A DNA stretch of 64,000 bases from assembly GCA_024195265.1 (NCBI GenBank), contig JAJLRJ010000007.1, forward strand, positions 8,301,558-8,365,557, given 5' to 3'. A program made the translations under genes and the position numbers. Shown here one piece after another: positions 54,355 to 63,748 of this stretch. This stretch comes from Dendrophyllia cribrosa. Taxonomy: Eukaryota > Cnidaria > Anthozoa > Scleractinia > Dendrophylliidae. Positions within the stretch are counted from its first letter, which is position 1. Each line of letters starts with the position of its first letter. The notes under the pieces were generated by a model. The model saw nothing but the letters and a program-made list of their open reading frames with translations. It was not told the origin of the DNA and did not search any database.

Positions 54355-55674
54355 TTAAGCGCCTTGAGACAGGTCATACACCACTCGCCTGTTACGATCA
54401 ATCTCCAAATGATTCTGGAATTCTGCGTACACAATTAAATTGAGAACTGTAGGGGTCTCAGTGCCAAATTTTAAATACAAGTTGACATTTCCGCTGCGAT
54501 AAGGAATCAAATGATCCGGATGGCCACTTCCTGCTGGTGTTGTGTCCAAGCGAAATAAACCATACCCCTGCTCCCATTCTTCTCTGTCAATGTCTATACC
54601 ATGACCACAGTTCATATCACCACTGCCTGAGAAAAGTGTGTTGTAGCCATCAATTTTCTTGCCACCTGTCAAGTCGATGCCTGAGTAAGGCATTTCTTCT
54701 CCATTGACTGTTAGACGAACAGCATTCAGAGCAAACAGCTGGAAGTTGAATGGGTTCCTCCCCAAGTTTCCATTGTAAGCATCGTTCCGCACCATTCCAA
54801 ATATGATGCATTGGGGGATGAGATCATTGAATAGATCGGTCTCTGTGTGATTTAATACACCTCTGAGGATGATCCTAGCATGCGTAGGGGTTCTTGTTAG
54901 TGTTTTGATGGCAGGAAGCGCTTTCTGACACGTTATGGTGTTTACGTGATCCAATTTAGTGCTGTCTGCCACATGAACGGTACGTACACGGAGCGTGCTT
55001 GACACAATTTGTAACTTGCAATCGTTAGCATCTTCACCACCCATCAGAACAAATTCATTGCTGTTTAGATCTATCTTGATTTTGATTTCAAATCCATCCA
55101 AAAGTAACTTATCAATGTTGAATACATCACACAGGGGTACACCAACCATTCCAACTTCAGCATCTCCAGTGGTAAAAGAACCTCTCTTTTTTAGACCCAA
55201 ATTTCGATCTGCTGTATTATCCACCTCATCCATATGCCCGGCAGTGTCTTTGTAGTACAACGCTTTTGTCAAGTACGATTTCTTGGCCTGATCAGTAAAG
55301 TTAAGCAAGGTCTTGATATAAGCATTGTAGGCTTGTGTGTCTGATTGTTCTGTGACAAGGGTTTCATTGATCTTGATAGTGAACTGTTTGATGATAGAAT
55401 GAAGAGCGTTGTTGATCAACGTATACTTCTTCCCAGCTCCTGTCTCTCCTCCATTTCGTTTTGTAATTTTCACCACTAACCGCAGTTCAGTCTTGTTGAT
55501 ATCGATGTAATCTGATAGAGGCTTGATAACAAATTCAATAGGATTGGTCCCGCTTTGAATTGGTCCATAATCCACCCATTTACTTTTAACAATGGAGACG
55601 TCTGTTACTGGTACTTGGAACAACTGCAAACTGGAGTTTTCACCTGGAGCAGAGCGAGGATGTGCTGAGGTCAT
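54355..55674 (-). CDS. Polinton major capsid protein (double-jelly-roll), 439 residues
   Basis: ATG 55674 to stop 54355. The N-terminus carries LQLFQVPVTDVSIVKSKWVD and YIDINKTELRLVVKITK, then a long beta-rich body with PLCDVFNIDKLLLDG, EIKIKIDLN and RIILRGVLNHTET. Late motifs are NPFNFQLFALNAV and VNLYLKFGTETPTV near the end. This is the protein usually annotated in animal genomes as an F54H12.2-like uncharacterised protein. It was later shown by structure prediction to be the Polinton hexon-type capsid protein. Length is in the usual range. Two bases separate it from the preceding virion gene. No stop or frame change. Confidence 0.9.
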   Translation of the reverse strand: MTSAHPRSAPGENSSLQLFQVPVTDVSIVKSKWVDYGPIQSGTNPIEFVIKPLSDYIDINKTELRLVVKITKRNGGETGAGKKYTLINNALHSIIKQFTIKINETLVTEQSDTQAYNAYIKTLLNFTDQAKKSYLTKALYYKDTAGHMDEVDNTADRNLGLKKRGSFTTGDAEVGMVGVPLCDVFNIDKLLLDGFEIKIKIDLNSNEFVLMGGEDANDCKLQIVSSTLRVRTVHVADSTKLDHVNTITCQKALPAIKTLTRTPTHARIILRGVLNHTETDLFNDLIPQCIIFGMVRNDAYNGNLGRNPFNFQLFALNAVRLTVNGEEMPYSGIDLTGGKKIDGYNTLFSGSGDMNCGHGIDIDREEWEQGYGLFRLDTTPAGSGHPDHLIPYRSGNVNLYLKFGTETPTVLNLIVYAEFQNHLEIDRNRRVVYDLSQGA

Positions 55675-55676
55675 AT

Positions 55677-56135
55677 TCAGTCAAAAATAGTTTTGAACCT
55701 TGACGTTGATGTTCTCGGTTTCTTGGTTTGTCTTGAACTGATTGGAGTAGCTTTCCGTTTGCGTTTAAGTACTCTTCCTCCACGACCTCGTTGCGTAATG
55801 TCTTGTAAAGCACCCGTCAGAAAGCTTTTACCAGCAGTTTTCGCTCTGGATTTGGCGGCTTTCTTTAAAGGTTGACCATTCATGACGTCTTGTACAATTT
55901 GCAACCCGGTGTCCAATCCCGTATTGAGCAAACGTTTCCCCACTTTCTTTACGGTTGTCTTGAGGTAGGGTGTAGCTGTTCGAAAGAGAGAACGAAACAT
56001 TCCCCCTATTCCATTGCCTCCTTGACCATAAGGATGTTTTCCACCAAAGATACTAATATCGCCTTTACCTCGTTGTCCGAAAGGTATGACTTGTCGTTGG
56101 TAAGGGTAAAATTGATGGTTCATAGGCAAAATCAT
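55677..56135 (-). CDS. Polinton Gly/Lys-rich minor virion protein, 152 residues
   Basis: Start at ATG 56135 (a second ATG at 56123). The N-terminal part is rich in Gly, Gln, Tyr and Phe (FGQRGKGDISIFGGKHPYG). An amphipathic helix with MFRSLFRTATPYLK follows, then a VGKRLLNTGLDTGLQIVQDV segment and a strongly basic tail (KRKRKATPISSRQ). Position just before the capsid gene and composition fit the membrane-active/core proteins of Polintons that play the part of adenovirus pVI or pX. Intact. Confidence 0.75.
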   Translation of the reverse strand: MILPMNHQFYPYQRQVIPFGQRGKGDISIFGGKHPYGQGGNGIGGMFRSLFRTATPYLKTTVKKVGKRLLNTGLDTGLQIVQDVMNGQPLKKAAKSRAKTAGKSFLTGALQDITQRGRGGRVLKRKRKATPISSRQTKKPRTSTSRFKTIFD

Positions 56136-56136
56136 T

Positions 56137-57018
56137 TTATAGAATTGCACGACGTCGAAAATGTAATGTTACTCGTACAGCACCAGACGCAAATGATATT
56201 AATTGCCCAGTGTCACCTCTTATATTAATCTCCACCGAAGAGAATATGGATGTACGTAACCGATGGTAGGTAGATATCTTTATTTCCTCTGCCACCATCG
56301 CACCAGGTTGACCGCGAGGTACTATTATACGCAGCAGATTGGCTTGTACATCCCCTACCACTAAGGACTCTATTAGGTCAGAGTAGATGTACATGGTTTG
56401 AAACGAATGCTTGCTTAGCATTCCCCATACCAGTTCGTCGTTTCGTCTTACCGTGGTGGTTGTAGCTGTAAGGGTCACACTCTTGTCCTTATTCAGTTGA
56501 ACAGCTGTAGGACGTTTGGTCCGATAAAGGGCTGGTACGAGATCTCGATGGTTCAAATATCCTAAAGTTCGAGCCAGGTTCTTGGGTAACGTCACTTGGA
56601 AGCCAGGAGGTAAATTGAATTCGTAGTAAGACTGTGCTTTTGTACGAATGTAGAAACACTCACTTCCTCCGATACGTTTTACCGTTTCTCCACTTTTAAG
56701 AAAAACATCGGGAAATGCACTGTGCAGCCCCGTCACCATACCTCTAACTAAATCGTCCACAGTGTGATAAGTACCACTGGGCAGATAAATTGGTAACGTC
56801 CACGAGGAATCATGATGACAGCTTAGAAGATAAGATACTTGGTTGTGATGAACATTTTGCCAAGTATGTGGGTAAATGACATTTGTCATTGCAACTTCCC
56901 AATCCTCACTCAAATGCACTTGACTTGGAAGTTGCATTTTGAAACCAGCCGTCGCGTTGTCAGGGTATTGAGCTGTACTTGCATCGCTTGTTACGACGAT
57001 GTAGAAACTATTGCTCAT
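56137..57018 (-). CDS. Polinton capsid-associated protein 2 (penton/minor-capsid candidate), 293 residues
   Basis: ATG 57018, in an ATGA overlap with the upstream paralogue. N-terminal FYIVVTSDAS, then LPSQVHLSEDWEVAMTNVIY, LPSGTYHTVDDLV and a C-terminal GQLISFASGAVRVTLHFRRR. The same positions are conserved in the protein at 57015-57881 (EDWEV, VIYP, LP-G-Y-T, LHFRRR). Proteins with this N-terminus are common next to Polinton capsid genes. A vertex or minor capsid role is inferred from position and beta-rich content. Intact. Confidence 0.7.
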   Translation of the reverse strand: MSNSFYIVVTSDASTAQYPDNATAGFKMQLPSQVHLSEDWEVAMTNVIYPHTWQNVHHNQVSYLLSCHHDSSWTLPIYLPSGTYHTVDDLVRGMVTGLHSAFPDVFLKSGETVKRIGGSECFYIRTKAQSYYEFNLPPGFQVTLPKNLARTLGYLNHRDLVPALYRTKRPTAVQLNKDKSVTLTATTTTVRRNDELVWGMLSKHSFQTMYIYSDLIESLVVGDVQANLLRIIVPRGQPGAMVAEEIKISTYHRLRTSIFSSVEINIRGDTGQLISFASGAVRVTLHFRRRAIL

Positions 57019-57881
57019 CTTGTTCGTCGCCTGAAGTGAAGTGTCACGTTTACGATGCCACCTTGAAATGAAAGTAGTTGTCCACAACCACTTGTTAAGT
57101 AGATGTCTATGGTTTGGAATATTTTGGTTCGCAATGGAAGATAATGAATATGCTCTGGTTCCTCCATTAAGGTCTCTCGAAACATACCATGTGGTACCAT
57201 TTCGTGTAGCAGATGAAGACGTTTTTTACCCACTTGACGTGGTTCTGTCAGGTTCGTTTGCACCTGTACGACTCCGTGTTTGCAGCGACAGAGAGAAACG
57301 GTTAAAGGGATTCCGAAGGTGCCAGGAAAGGTTATAGATAAATGTAGCGGCAGTGTACACCATTCGTACCCGTAATCAGGGGTTGATTTCAAAGTGTCTT
57401 GAATCTTTAAACAATACAGACCATAGATTCGAATTGTCTTGTCATTGGTTATCCATCCTAAGGCTTGAGCAACTGGTACTGTAACCATCATCCAAACGTC
57501 ACGTGACGTGAGAGTAATGTTCCACTCGTCATCTACAGCAAGGTTAAAGTACCAGGGATTGCTTGGATTTTTCATACATTGTAATAATCGTTCTACAACA
57601 TCTAAAGCTGTTCGATATCTTCCCACGGGTAACGTCACAGCGTCTACCTTTTTCGTACCAAAACGTCGGAACATGACGTGGGGATGATTGCATTCGTGGG
57701 GGACTTCGAACCACGAGAATGGATAGATAACGTGATGAAGTCCAACCTCCCAGTCTTCCTCGTCTTTCAAATGAATTTGTCGAGGTAGTGCAACACGGTA
57801 GTATGATTCTGAATTGTTTGGGAACAAATTCGTGTTTGCATTACTCGGAAGCATGACGTATAAATCATCATCTTGAATCAT
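57015..57881 (-). CDS. Polinton capsid-associated protein 1, paralogue of the downstream gene, 288 residues
   Basis: ATG 57881 overlaps the integrase stop (ATGA), and its stop overlaps the next start (ATGA). N-terminal LYVMLPSNANTNLFPNN, LPRQIHLKDEEDWEVGLHHV, LPVGRYRTALDVV, and C-terminal GQLLSFQGGIVNVTLHFRRR. Head-to-tail homology with the downstream protein shows an ancient duplication followed by divergence. The pair might form different vertex or cement components. Cysteine content is higher than in the paralogue. Intact. Confidence 0.7.
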   Translation of the reverse strand: MIQDDDLYVMLPSNANTNLFPNNSESYYRVALPRQIHLKDEEDWEVGLHHVIYPFSWFEVPHECNHPHVMFRRFGTKKVDAVTLPVGRYRTALDVVERLLQCMKNPSNPWYFNLAVDDEWNITLTSRDVWMMVTVPVAQALGWITNDKTIRIYGLYCLKIQDTLKSTPDYGYEWCTLPLHLSITFPGTFGIPLTVSLCRCKHGVVQVQTNLTEPRQVGKKRLHLLHEMVPHGMFRETLMEEPEHIHYLPLRTKIFQTIDIYLTSGCGQLLSFQGGIVNVTLHFRRRTR

Positions 57882-59004
57882 GCTTGTTGCAGGGACATCA
57901 ACTGTTTATAGGGAATCCAACTGTCGTATTTTTTGGGCCAACCTTTCCAATGGACCAACGCCTCTTTGTGGATACCTTTTCCGCGATACTTTAAAACGTT
58001 TTCGATGCGAAACAAATGATCAGACTTCTCGATCACTTTCTGTAACTCTGGTTCGTAAAAGGTGCCTTGGATCCAATCACCGTCTGCTTCCTTTAAACGA
58101 TACACGGGTGGATCTCGAGGAAGTCTCTTTGCAATTGCAAATGTTTCTTCTGTCCAAGATGGTAAGTAACCTTTTTCGAAGATACGTTTATGCTTACTGA
58201 TCTTGACCTGTTGTCCCACTTGGAATTTATACTTTTTTGAGGCTGACTGATTACCATATAAGGTTCTCCAGACATCTTGCGCGTTGAACACGTTTACATC
58301 CGCAGGCTTCATCTTGATACTACGGTGAACACTCTGATTATAATTTTCATTGACCAAACTGTCCAATTTGTCCAAATAATGGTAGGAACTGGTGGTGGAA
58401 AACAGCCTCCATAACAACTGTTTCAGAGTTCTGTTAAAACGCTCTACAATCTGAGCTTTCGTCTCGTTGTACGTCACGAAATGACGAACCCCTTCTTTTT
58501 TGAGAAACGTTTGAAAGGTTTTGTTCAGGAATTCGGTACCAGCATCTGTTTGCAATCTCTCAGGTTTACGTCCTTGTCGCAATATTTTCTTGAATGCAGC
58601 CACCAAAGCCGTTCCTGTTTTGGTCTTCAACGGCACTACCCATGCATATTTCGATAAGACATCGATGCAAGTCAATAAGTATTTGTATCCACGATTCCAT
58701 CGGCTTAAACTTGACAGATCTGCCAAATCAGCCTGCCACTGTTCATCAAGACCATTGACAAAAACTCGATTGCGACGAAAGTGTTTTCGTGCAGGCTTGT
58801 GAAGGGTGTAGCCTGGTTGTAATTGTAACCATGAAGTACTTGAGAACGTTTTATTCCATATTGACGAGCAGCACGATACAACTTTTCTACGCCACCTAAA
58901 GCCGAAGGGCGATTAAATTCATAATACAGTTTCTCTAATAGACGATTCTTCTGATTGCTGGTCTTCTTCTTCTTGGTTATCGGCTTCCTGCTCTTCTGGA
59001 GCAT
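57878..59004 (-). pseudogene. Polinton integrase (DDE, chromodomain), broken by one frame change
   Basis: N-terminal part from ATG 59004 (KLYYEFNRPSALGG, EKLYRAARQYGIKRSQ) to about 58830. From there the rest continues in another frame to stop 57878. A single base lost near 58829-58831 explains the switch. Catalytic residues remain: the first Asp in the DLADLSSLSRWN region, the second in LQTDAGTEF, Glu in KAQIVERFNR. A C-terminal chromodomain (FRIENVLKYRG ... LVHWKGWPKKYDSW) would tether integration to modified histones. The start overlaps the MG-protein gene in another frame. The stop overlaps the next start (ATGA). Integrases of this type insert Polintons with about 6-bp target duplications. 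Confidence 0.9.
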
Positions 59005-59128
59005 CTCTAAAATCGATGTGTACTTCGCTACCGCAACATGCAACTAAACAACGCATCCTCTGACATATATCACTTAAAGCCAAGATAGGCGATGAACTTC
59101 CACACAAACGACTTGTGACACCTCCCAT
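58919..59128 (-). CDS. Small MG-start acidic protein overlapping the integrase start, 69 residues
   Basis: ATG 59128 to stop 58919. It starts MGGVTSR (Gly2, Ser6: N-myristoylation consensus), followed by a Cys-containing helix (CQRMRCLVACCG) fit for palmitoylation and a Glu/Gln-rich acidic tail. The last 86 bases are shared, in another frame, with the lysine-rich integrase N-terminus. It starts four bases after the Bcl-2-like gene. No known family; a membrane-anchored small protein is inferred. Overlap with integrase makes the tail composition partly a by-product. Confidence 0.55.
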   Translation of the reverse strand: MGGVTSRLCGSSSPILALSDICQRMRCLVACCGSEVHIDFRDAPEEQEADNQEEEDQQSEESSIRETVL

Positions 59129-59132
59129 GGTT

Positions 59133-59435
59133 TCAAAACAACTGATGAGAAACGTTTGTCCAGATGCCTTTTATAATCTGCCAAAACATCCACCAGGTGG
59201 ATGGGTAATGCGTTGAATACGTCACACGCAATGTTTGATGAAATCCGTATTGTTCAGTCAGTGTGACGTTACTTTGATTCATGTAAGCATAAAAAACCAA
59301 CAAACGACCATAATTCATCGGTTCAAGGTGCTTGAGAATATCTGGCCAATGGTCATGTGATATAGTGCAAAATGCGTACTGTGAGAAAGAGTGTTGGGCA
59401 CAAGCACGAACCAGGTAGAAATACAACTTGTTCAT
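59133..59435 (-). CDS. Bcl-2-like protein candidate, 100 residues
   Basis: ATG 59435 to stop 59133. Residues 38-48 (EPMNYGRLLVFYA) resemble a BH1 box (NWGR followed by hydrophobics). Residues 77-91 (YPSTWWMFWQIIKGI) resemble a BH2 box. The spacing between the two boxes is about that of cellular Bcl-2 proteins. There is no clear BH3/BH4 or C-terminal anchor, so the protein is short. Bcl-2-like genes have been reported in some adintoviruses; viral versions block host apoptosis. Assignment rests on two motifs seen by eye. It lies between polymerase and MG-protein genes. No breaks. Confidence 0.55.
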   Translation of the reverse strand: MNKLYFYLVRACAQHSFSQYAFCTISHDHWPDILKHLEPMNYGRLLVFYAYMNQSNVTLTEQYGFHQTLRVTYSTHYPSTWWMFWQIIKGIWTNVSHQLF

Positions 59436-59525
59436 GTTGACAGCTCGATATAATTTGAGCTTCAAATGGCCTCCAACCTCCCCTTATAGCCATCCCTAAC
59501 CTCCTTTTTTTTCATTTTTATAAGT

Positions 59526-62500
59526 TCAGCGGTAACCGTAAGGAAGTGTTGTGAAACCATGAACCACTCTCTTGTCATAGACCAGCCTGTATTTTTTTTC
59601 CAACTTGACAGTGTGAGTTGTTTTTGTTTGGGCGTCACGTCTGATAAAGTGTGGATTCTCGATGACGATCTCCTCTCCATCTGGCTTACATACTTGAGCA
59701 CACATGGTGTTGAAGTTGAGTTTTTGAGAACCACGATAATTCAGAGTAAAGCCTCGCACTTTGCAGACTGTTTTTTCATTTTTAGTTTCATAGGCATAAT
59801 TTTTCGGTCCCCCAGAGACAAAGGTGGTTAGTTCTCCCACATAATCACCCAGTGGGGGCATCCATTCACCAGGCTCACTTGTAAAGATGACAGAATCGGT
59901 GTCAAAATAAAGCACTCTTGTCTGTAGCCGTTCAAGGACAGAATAGAGCTTTAGTCTGGCATGCGCGGTCGTGAAGGCAGCAATCACAACATTGGTTTTG
60001 TCAGAGGTAGATACGAAACCATCTCCCATTGTGTAGTACACCTCTACACATTCATCGTTGACGAATTGAATGTTTTTAACCTGTGTGGATTGACATGTAA
60101 GGAGTTGAAAGTAGCGTTCTGGATCTTTGACGAGCTCCACCTGTGGCATATTGTCGCGTTGACCAAATTTTCCCCAGAAACTGTTTAGCATCAACTTGGC
60201 CAATGAACGTAGACCGGGATTCTTTTTGATTTTATCTTGATCCAGTTTGATGCCTTCGTTCTGTTCATATTCTCGTATGTACCGTGTTTTCTGTTCCTCA
60301 GTCACACACCACTTTGGCCAACCAGTTGCTTCCTGTTTGACTTTAAGGAATGTATCAACATACCCTGAAAAGAGGTTGGATGATTTCTCAGGGAAATGCC
60401 AAACTTCGATCAGTCGAACAACACGATACCCCAGCTCCAAAGCTTTATCAATCTCGATGGAACACCAAGTCCCAGACAGCATGCGTTCTTCGTCGTTGTG
60501 TTCATACGGTGATTGCTGTTTATTTTCAGCACAGGTTCTGCACAGGGGAAACATCAGTTTGCCTTGAGCACGGTACGGAAGAACAGGATGGAATAGAATG
60601 GAGGGTGGCAAAATGGTACATTTGATAAGGCCAAAGAATTCAGCAGGTGAACGATTAGTTAATGCTTCGCTTTTGAGAATTTCTGGATGATCGATAGGTA
60701 TTTCACAGTACTTGTTCGTCCAAGGATACAGGGATGTGAAGTCCACATAGTGGATTTTTTCATCTTCAGCCACCTCTTTGAAGAGACACACAGCATTGGT
60801 TCTTCCGCCGAAGAAAGCATCGCGGGGTGCTAAGGGTGTGTCAAACTTCAACGTTTGGACAAAGGCTTTCATCTCTGGATTAGTGGCGAGCTGTCTGTTT
60901 AATTCACATTCCCATTTTACTTCCACTCGATATCCAAGCTTCTTGAAGCGCTCTATCTTGCGGGTGGTCCCTTCCAGAAGATCTTTCATACGTGTATTGT
61001 TCACAGGATTCATGGTGTCAGGCAGATAGCATTTGTTGCAACCATGCCACAGGCAGCCCATGAATTCGTAAATGACTCTGTTCTCTGGATCATAGCCGTC
61101 AACGTAATGACCATCGATCCTTTGTTCTCCACCGTTCAGAGCGTGTAGAATTCGATTGTTGGTCTGATGGTGAACCCAAGACAACCATTGCAAAGCCAAG
61201 ACAGAGTATTTGCGAGCAGGTTGATACCCTTGAGGAGGTATGAGACCAATGGTTTTTCTTCTAAAAATTCTTGACGGAACACACGGTTACATGCACTGGC
61301 AATAGTGACACAATACTTGAAAGGGTCGAGATTGCAGGTTCCTTCCATGAGTTGTTTAAACTTGAGGCAACATCTTCGCAAAATGTCCACATCGTTGCGA
61401 CAATATTCCTCCATTTCATGCGCGAAGTCAAACACATATTCAGCCTCTTTTAATGCTTTATACCACGTCAGAAACTCCTCATGCTCATTTTCATCATCTT
61501 CTTCGATTTTCATGCTGTCTGGGTCGTAGGTTTCAATAGGAGGGAGCGGACCAATGTAGTTTTGATTTTCTTTGCGATTAAAGAACTGGGGGAAGTAACC
61601 TTTTTTCAGTTCTGTCAACCCAAAGGTTTTTGGTAACTTTTTGAGTGGCATGGGTAAAAAGTTGAGAGAATCGCGGAACTTGATGTTGGCTTGTTCGAGT
61701 TCCATAGACATGATCTTGACACCGTTCAGGACCAGACTTGGTAATAGACACTCTTTGTAGAAATATTCACAGAGGAGAAACCCGTCATAACCCCTGAGGT
61801 TGTGTGCAATGACGATAGCACCTTCATGAGTTCCATCCAGCAACCAAGAACCAAACTGATCAACACAGTCATCCCCCTTAAACACCATTTCAAACCCCGT
61901 TTCGTCTTGCACGATTAATAAATTTGCAATGTGCCGCCCTTCGTCCTGCCTGCTCTCGATATCGAAGAACAAGTATTCTTGCCCTTGTTGTTCATCACCT
62001 TCCTCTACGTCATCATCAATCAACTCTTCTGCAACACGTCTTCGTTTTCGTCTGTTTTCCTTCTTTTTTCCTTGTTTTTCTTGACCTTCTTGCTCTTCTT
62101 CTTCATCATTGTCTTGAAACACGATGGGTTTCATGTAGCAACGGTGTGTGTTGGGGTCGACACATCTTTTCACCACACGTGTGAGCTTCTGGGCTTCTTC
62201 TTTTGTGTGACATGACTTTGTGACACTTTGTACACTTGTAATAATTCTGACACACTGACTGTCCTTCTTTGTTGGGTCGACAGTGGTTAGCGTAGCAGTC
62301 GTCTCCGGCAAAGATTCTGTGGCAGGTACCACACTCTCTCCACGGTGCTTTCTGAAAATACCCTTGACACCCCTCGGTGAAACAACATTTGCATACTTTA
62401 CTGCAGCTATGCTCTTCGTTTTTGTCGTACCCCTTCTTGCATTCTAGACACCAATAACTTCTACCAAGAAACGCGGATACGGATGTGATGATGTCGTAGT

Positions 62501-63307
62501 GGTTTTGGTGAAGGTATAAATAAATTTGTTTGTCTCTTTTGGGCCCTTCATAGATAATAGCGTTAAAATGTTCAGCGGAGAGAACAACAATCTGATAGTC
62601 TGTAATTACTTGTTGGAACTTGGCCACCTCGGGGAGTCAACAGAGATCCCTTGGAACTCCAGCCTTTTGGTGCAGCTGTTGTGCAAGAAGTCGTTGTTGT
62701 TTGTGTCCTTGACGAATCGAGTTCCAGTCGGGATGTTCCTCTTGACGCGCAGTGTCTGTCACCAAGGCACGAGCCAGGCACATGAAGTCTTTGTTCTTGA
62801 TGCGAAGGACGCATCGCTTGCTGTCAAGGAATTTCGACAATTTGAAACCAAAGTGTTTCCTCTTCCGAGTAGCAACCCCACCCTGCGGCATGCCAACGTG
62901 AACCAGACACTCATTCCATCCTTTAGATTGACGTTTTCGTTTGACTGTAAAACTCGCTGCACCTCGCTCGTGATCCGCTCGGCATTTAATTAATGTCGTG
63001 GCATAAAGGGTAAAGAGATGGGGTACTGTAGTGACTGACTTTGAAGGACAAAACGTACAAGGTCGTTATCAGCCATACCTGTTGTCATTTCATCGACCAT
63101 AGAATCAAAAATGTTGCTCAGCTGCTCCATAAGAGGGATTCCTTCAGATTGGGGCTTTAATGAGAGAAGGTAGTCTGTTCCTGTTGTGTTGAATTTTCTG
63201 ACCTGTCTTGTGGCCACTTCGCGAAGCGTGTAGTGCTGTTCAGATGTCCATAAATCGTTTCCGGATCCAACCTGTTCTGCTGCCAATAAGCACTCCTCGT
63301 CTTCCAT
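59526..63307 (-). pseudogene. Polinton protein-primed DNA polymerase B, main exon, broken
   Basis: The main exon begins at 63307 (acceptor TTTTTTTTCAG just upstream; MEDEECLLAAEQ). The frame is interrupted by TAA at 62992-62990, a frame change near 62910-62935, TGA at 62639-62637, a frame change near 62156-62170 and another at the T run 61249-61253. Otherwise it reads to stop 59526. Zinc-type Cys/His clusters lie at about 62240-62460. 3'-5' exonuclease motifs are FFDIES, AHNLRGYDG and YCRNDVDIL. A GCLWHGCNKCY segment precedes the polymerase core. The palm motifs are DFTSLYP, LMLNSFWGKFG and YFDTDS. All catalytic residues are still visible. Length (over 1200 codons) fits Polinton pPolB. The gene is the first of the array and cannot give a full product as assembled. 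Confidence 0.95.
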
Positions 63308-63417
63308 CTGAAAAAAAATAAGAGCGTACTGTGAATTAAACAGTAATATACCTGGTATTAAAAATTAAAGTGAGTTACTTACAGAGATAAACAATAGACT
63401 AATATCCGTTACAAGTG

Positions 63418-63627
63418 GCTGAATGACTTACAGAGACAACAAACAGTAACGTAACTTACAGTGACAAGAAGAAGTTCAGCTAAATATTGAAAACGACGCT
63501 GAATGACTACCAGAACCAACAGACAGTAGCGTAACTTACAACGGTAATAGGAAGTTTAGCGTGAGATTGAAAACGAGGTTGAATGACTTGCAAAACCAAC
63601 AAAAAGAAACGTCACTTACAGTGATGG
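63418..63627. repeat. 80-bp tandem repeat, 2.6 units
   Basis: Units start (G/C)TGAATGAC at 63420, 63500 and 63580, spaced exactly 80 bases apart. Each repeats CCAACA/CAACAA, AACGTAACTTACA-like and TTGAAAACGA segments. Divergence between units is moderate. It lies inside the polymerase intron. Confidence 0.8.
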
Positions 63628-63633
63628 CTGGGA

Positions 63634-63740
63634 CACTTAATTAATTCAAAATGGCTAAGACATCGAATTAATTCAAAATGGCAGAGGCATCTAAATTATT
63701 CAAAATGGTTAGGACATGAATTAATTCATAATTGCAAGAC
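63634..63740 (+). repeat. AATTAATTCAAAATGGC repeat cluster
   Basis: Three to four diverged units of about 28-30 bases: TTAATTCAAAATGGCTAAGA, AATTCAAAATGGCAGAGGC, TTATTCAAAATGGTTAGGAC and AATTAATTCATAATTGC. The same ATTCAAAATGGC word occurs near the left end at 50771 and 50832 and at 51634, always on the plus strand. Confidence 0.7.
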
Positions 63741-63748
63741 TAACTTAC

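Larger units (their letters stand above)
63308..63748 (-). other. Intron in the polymerase transcript, with two sets of tandem repeats
   Basis: GAG|GTAAGT donor at 63749/63748 and TTTTTTTTCAG|ATGG acceptor at 63308/63307. Both flanking exons are in phase 0. Inside are an 80-bp tandem repeat (starts 63418, 63498, 63578) and three ATTCAAAATGG(C/T) copies (63643, 63671, 63698). Each 80-bp unit carries TGTAAGTT on the minus strand, so extra donor-like sites are spread through the intron. Confidence 0.6.

Noticed and set aside
54995..55255. Plus-strand frame opposite the capsid gene
   Set aside because: Shadow of the major capsid protein; all other genes of the element are on the minus strand.
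59462..59734. A 90-codon frame at the end of the polymerase
   Set aside because: It overlaps the well-supported C-terminal polymerase frame in another phase and shows no own features.
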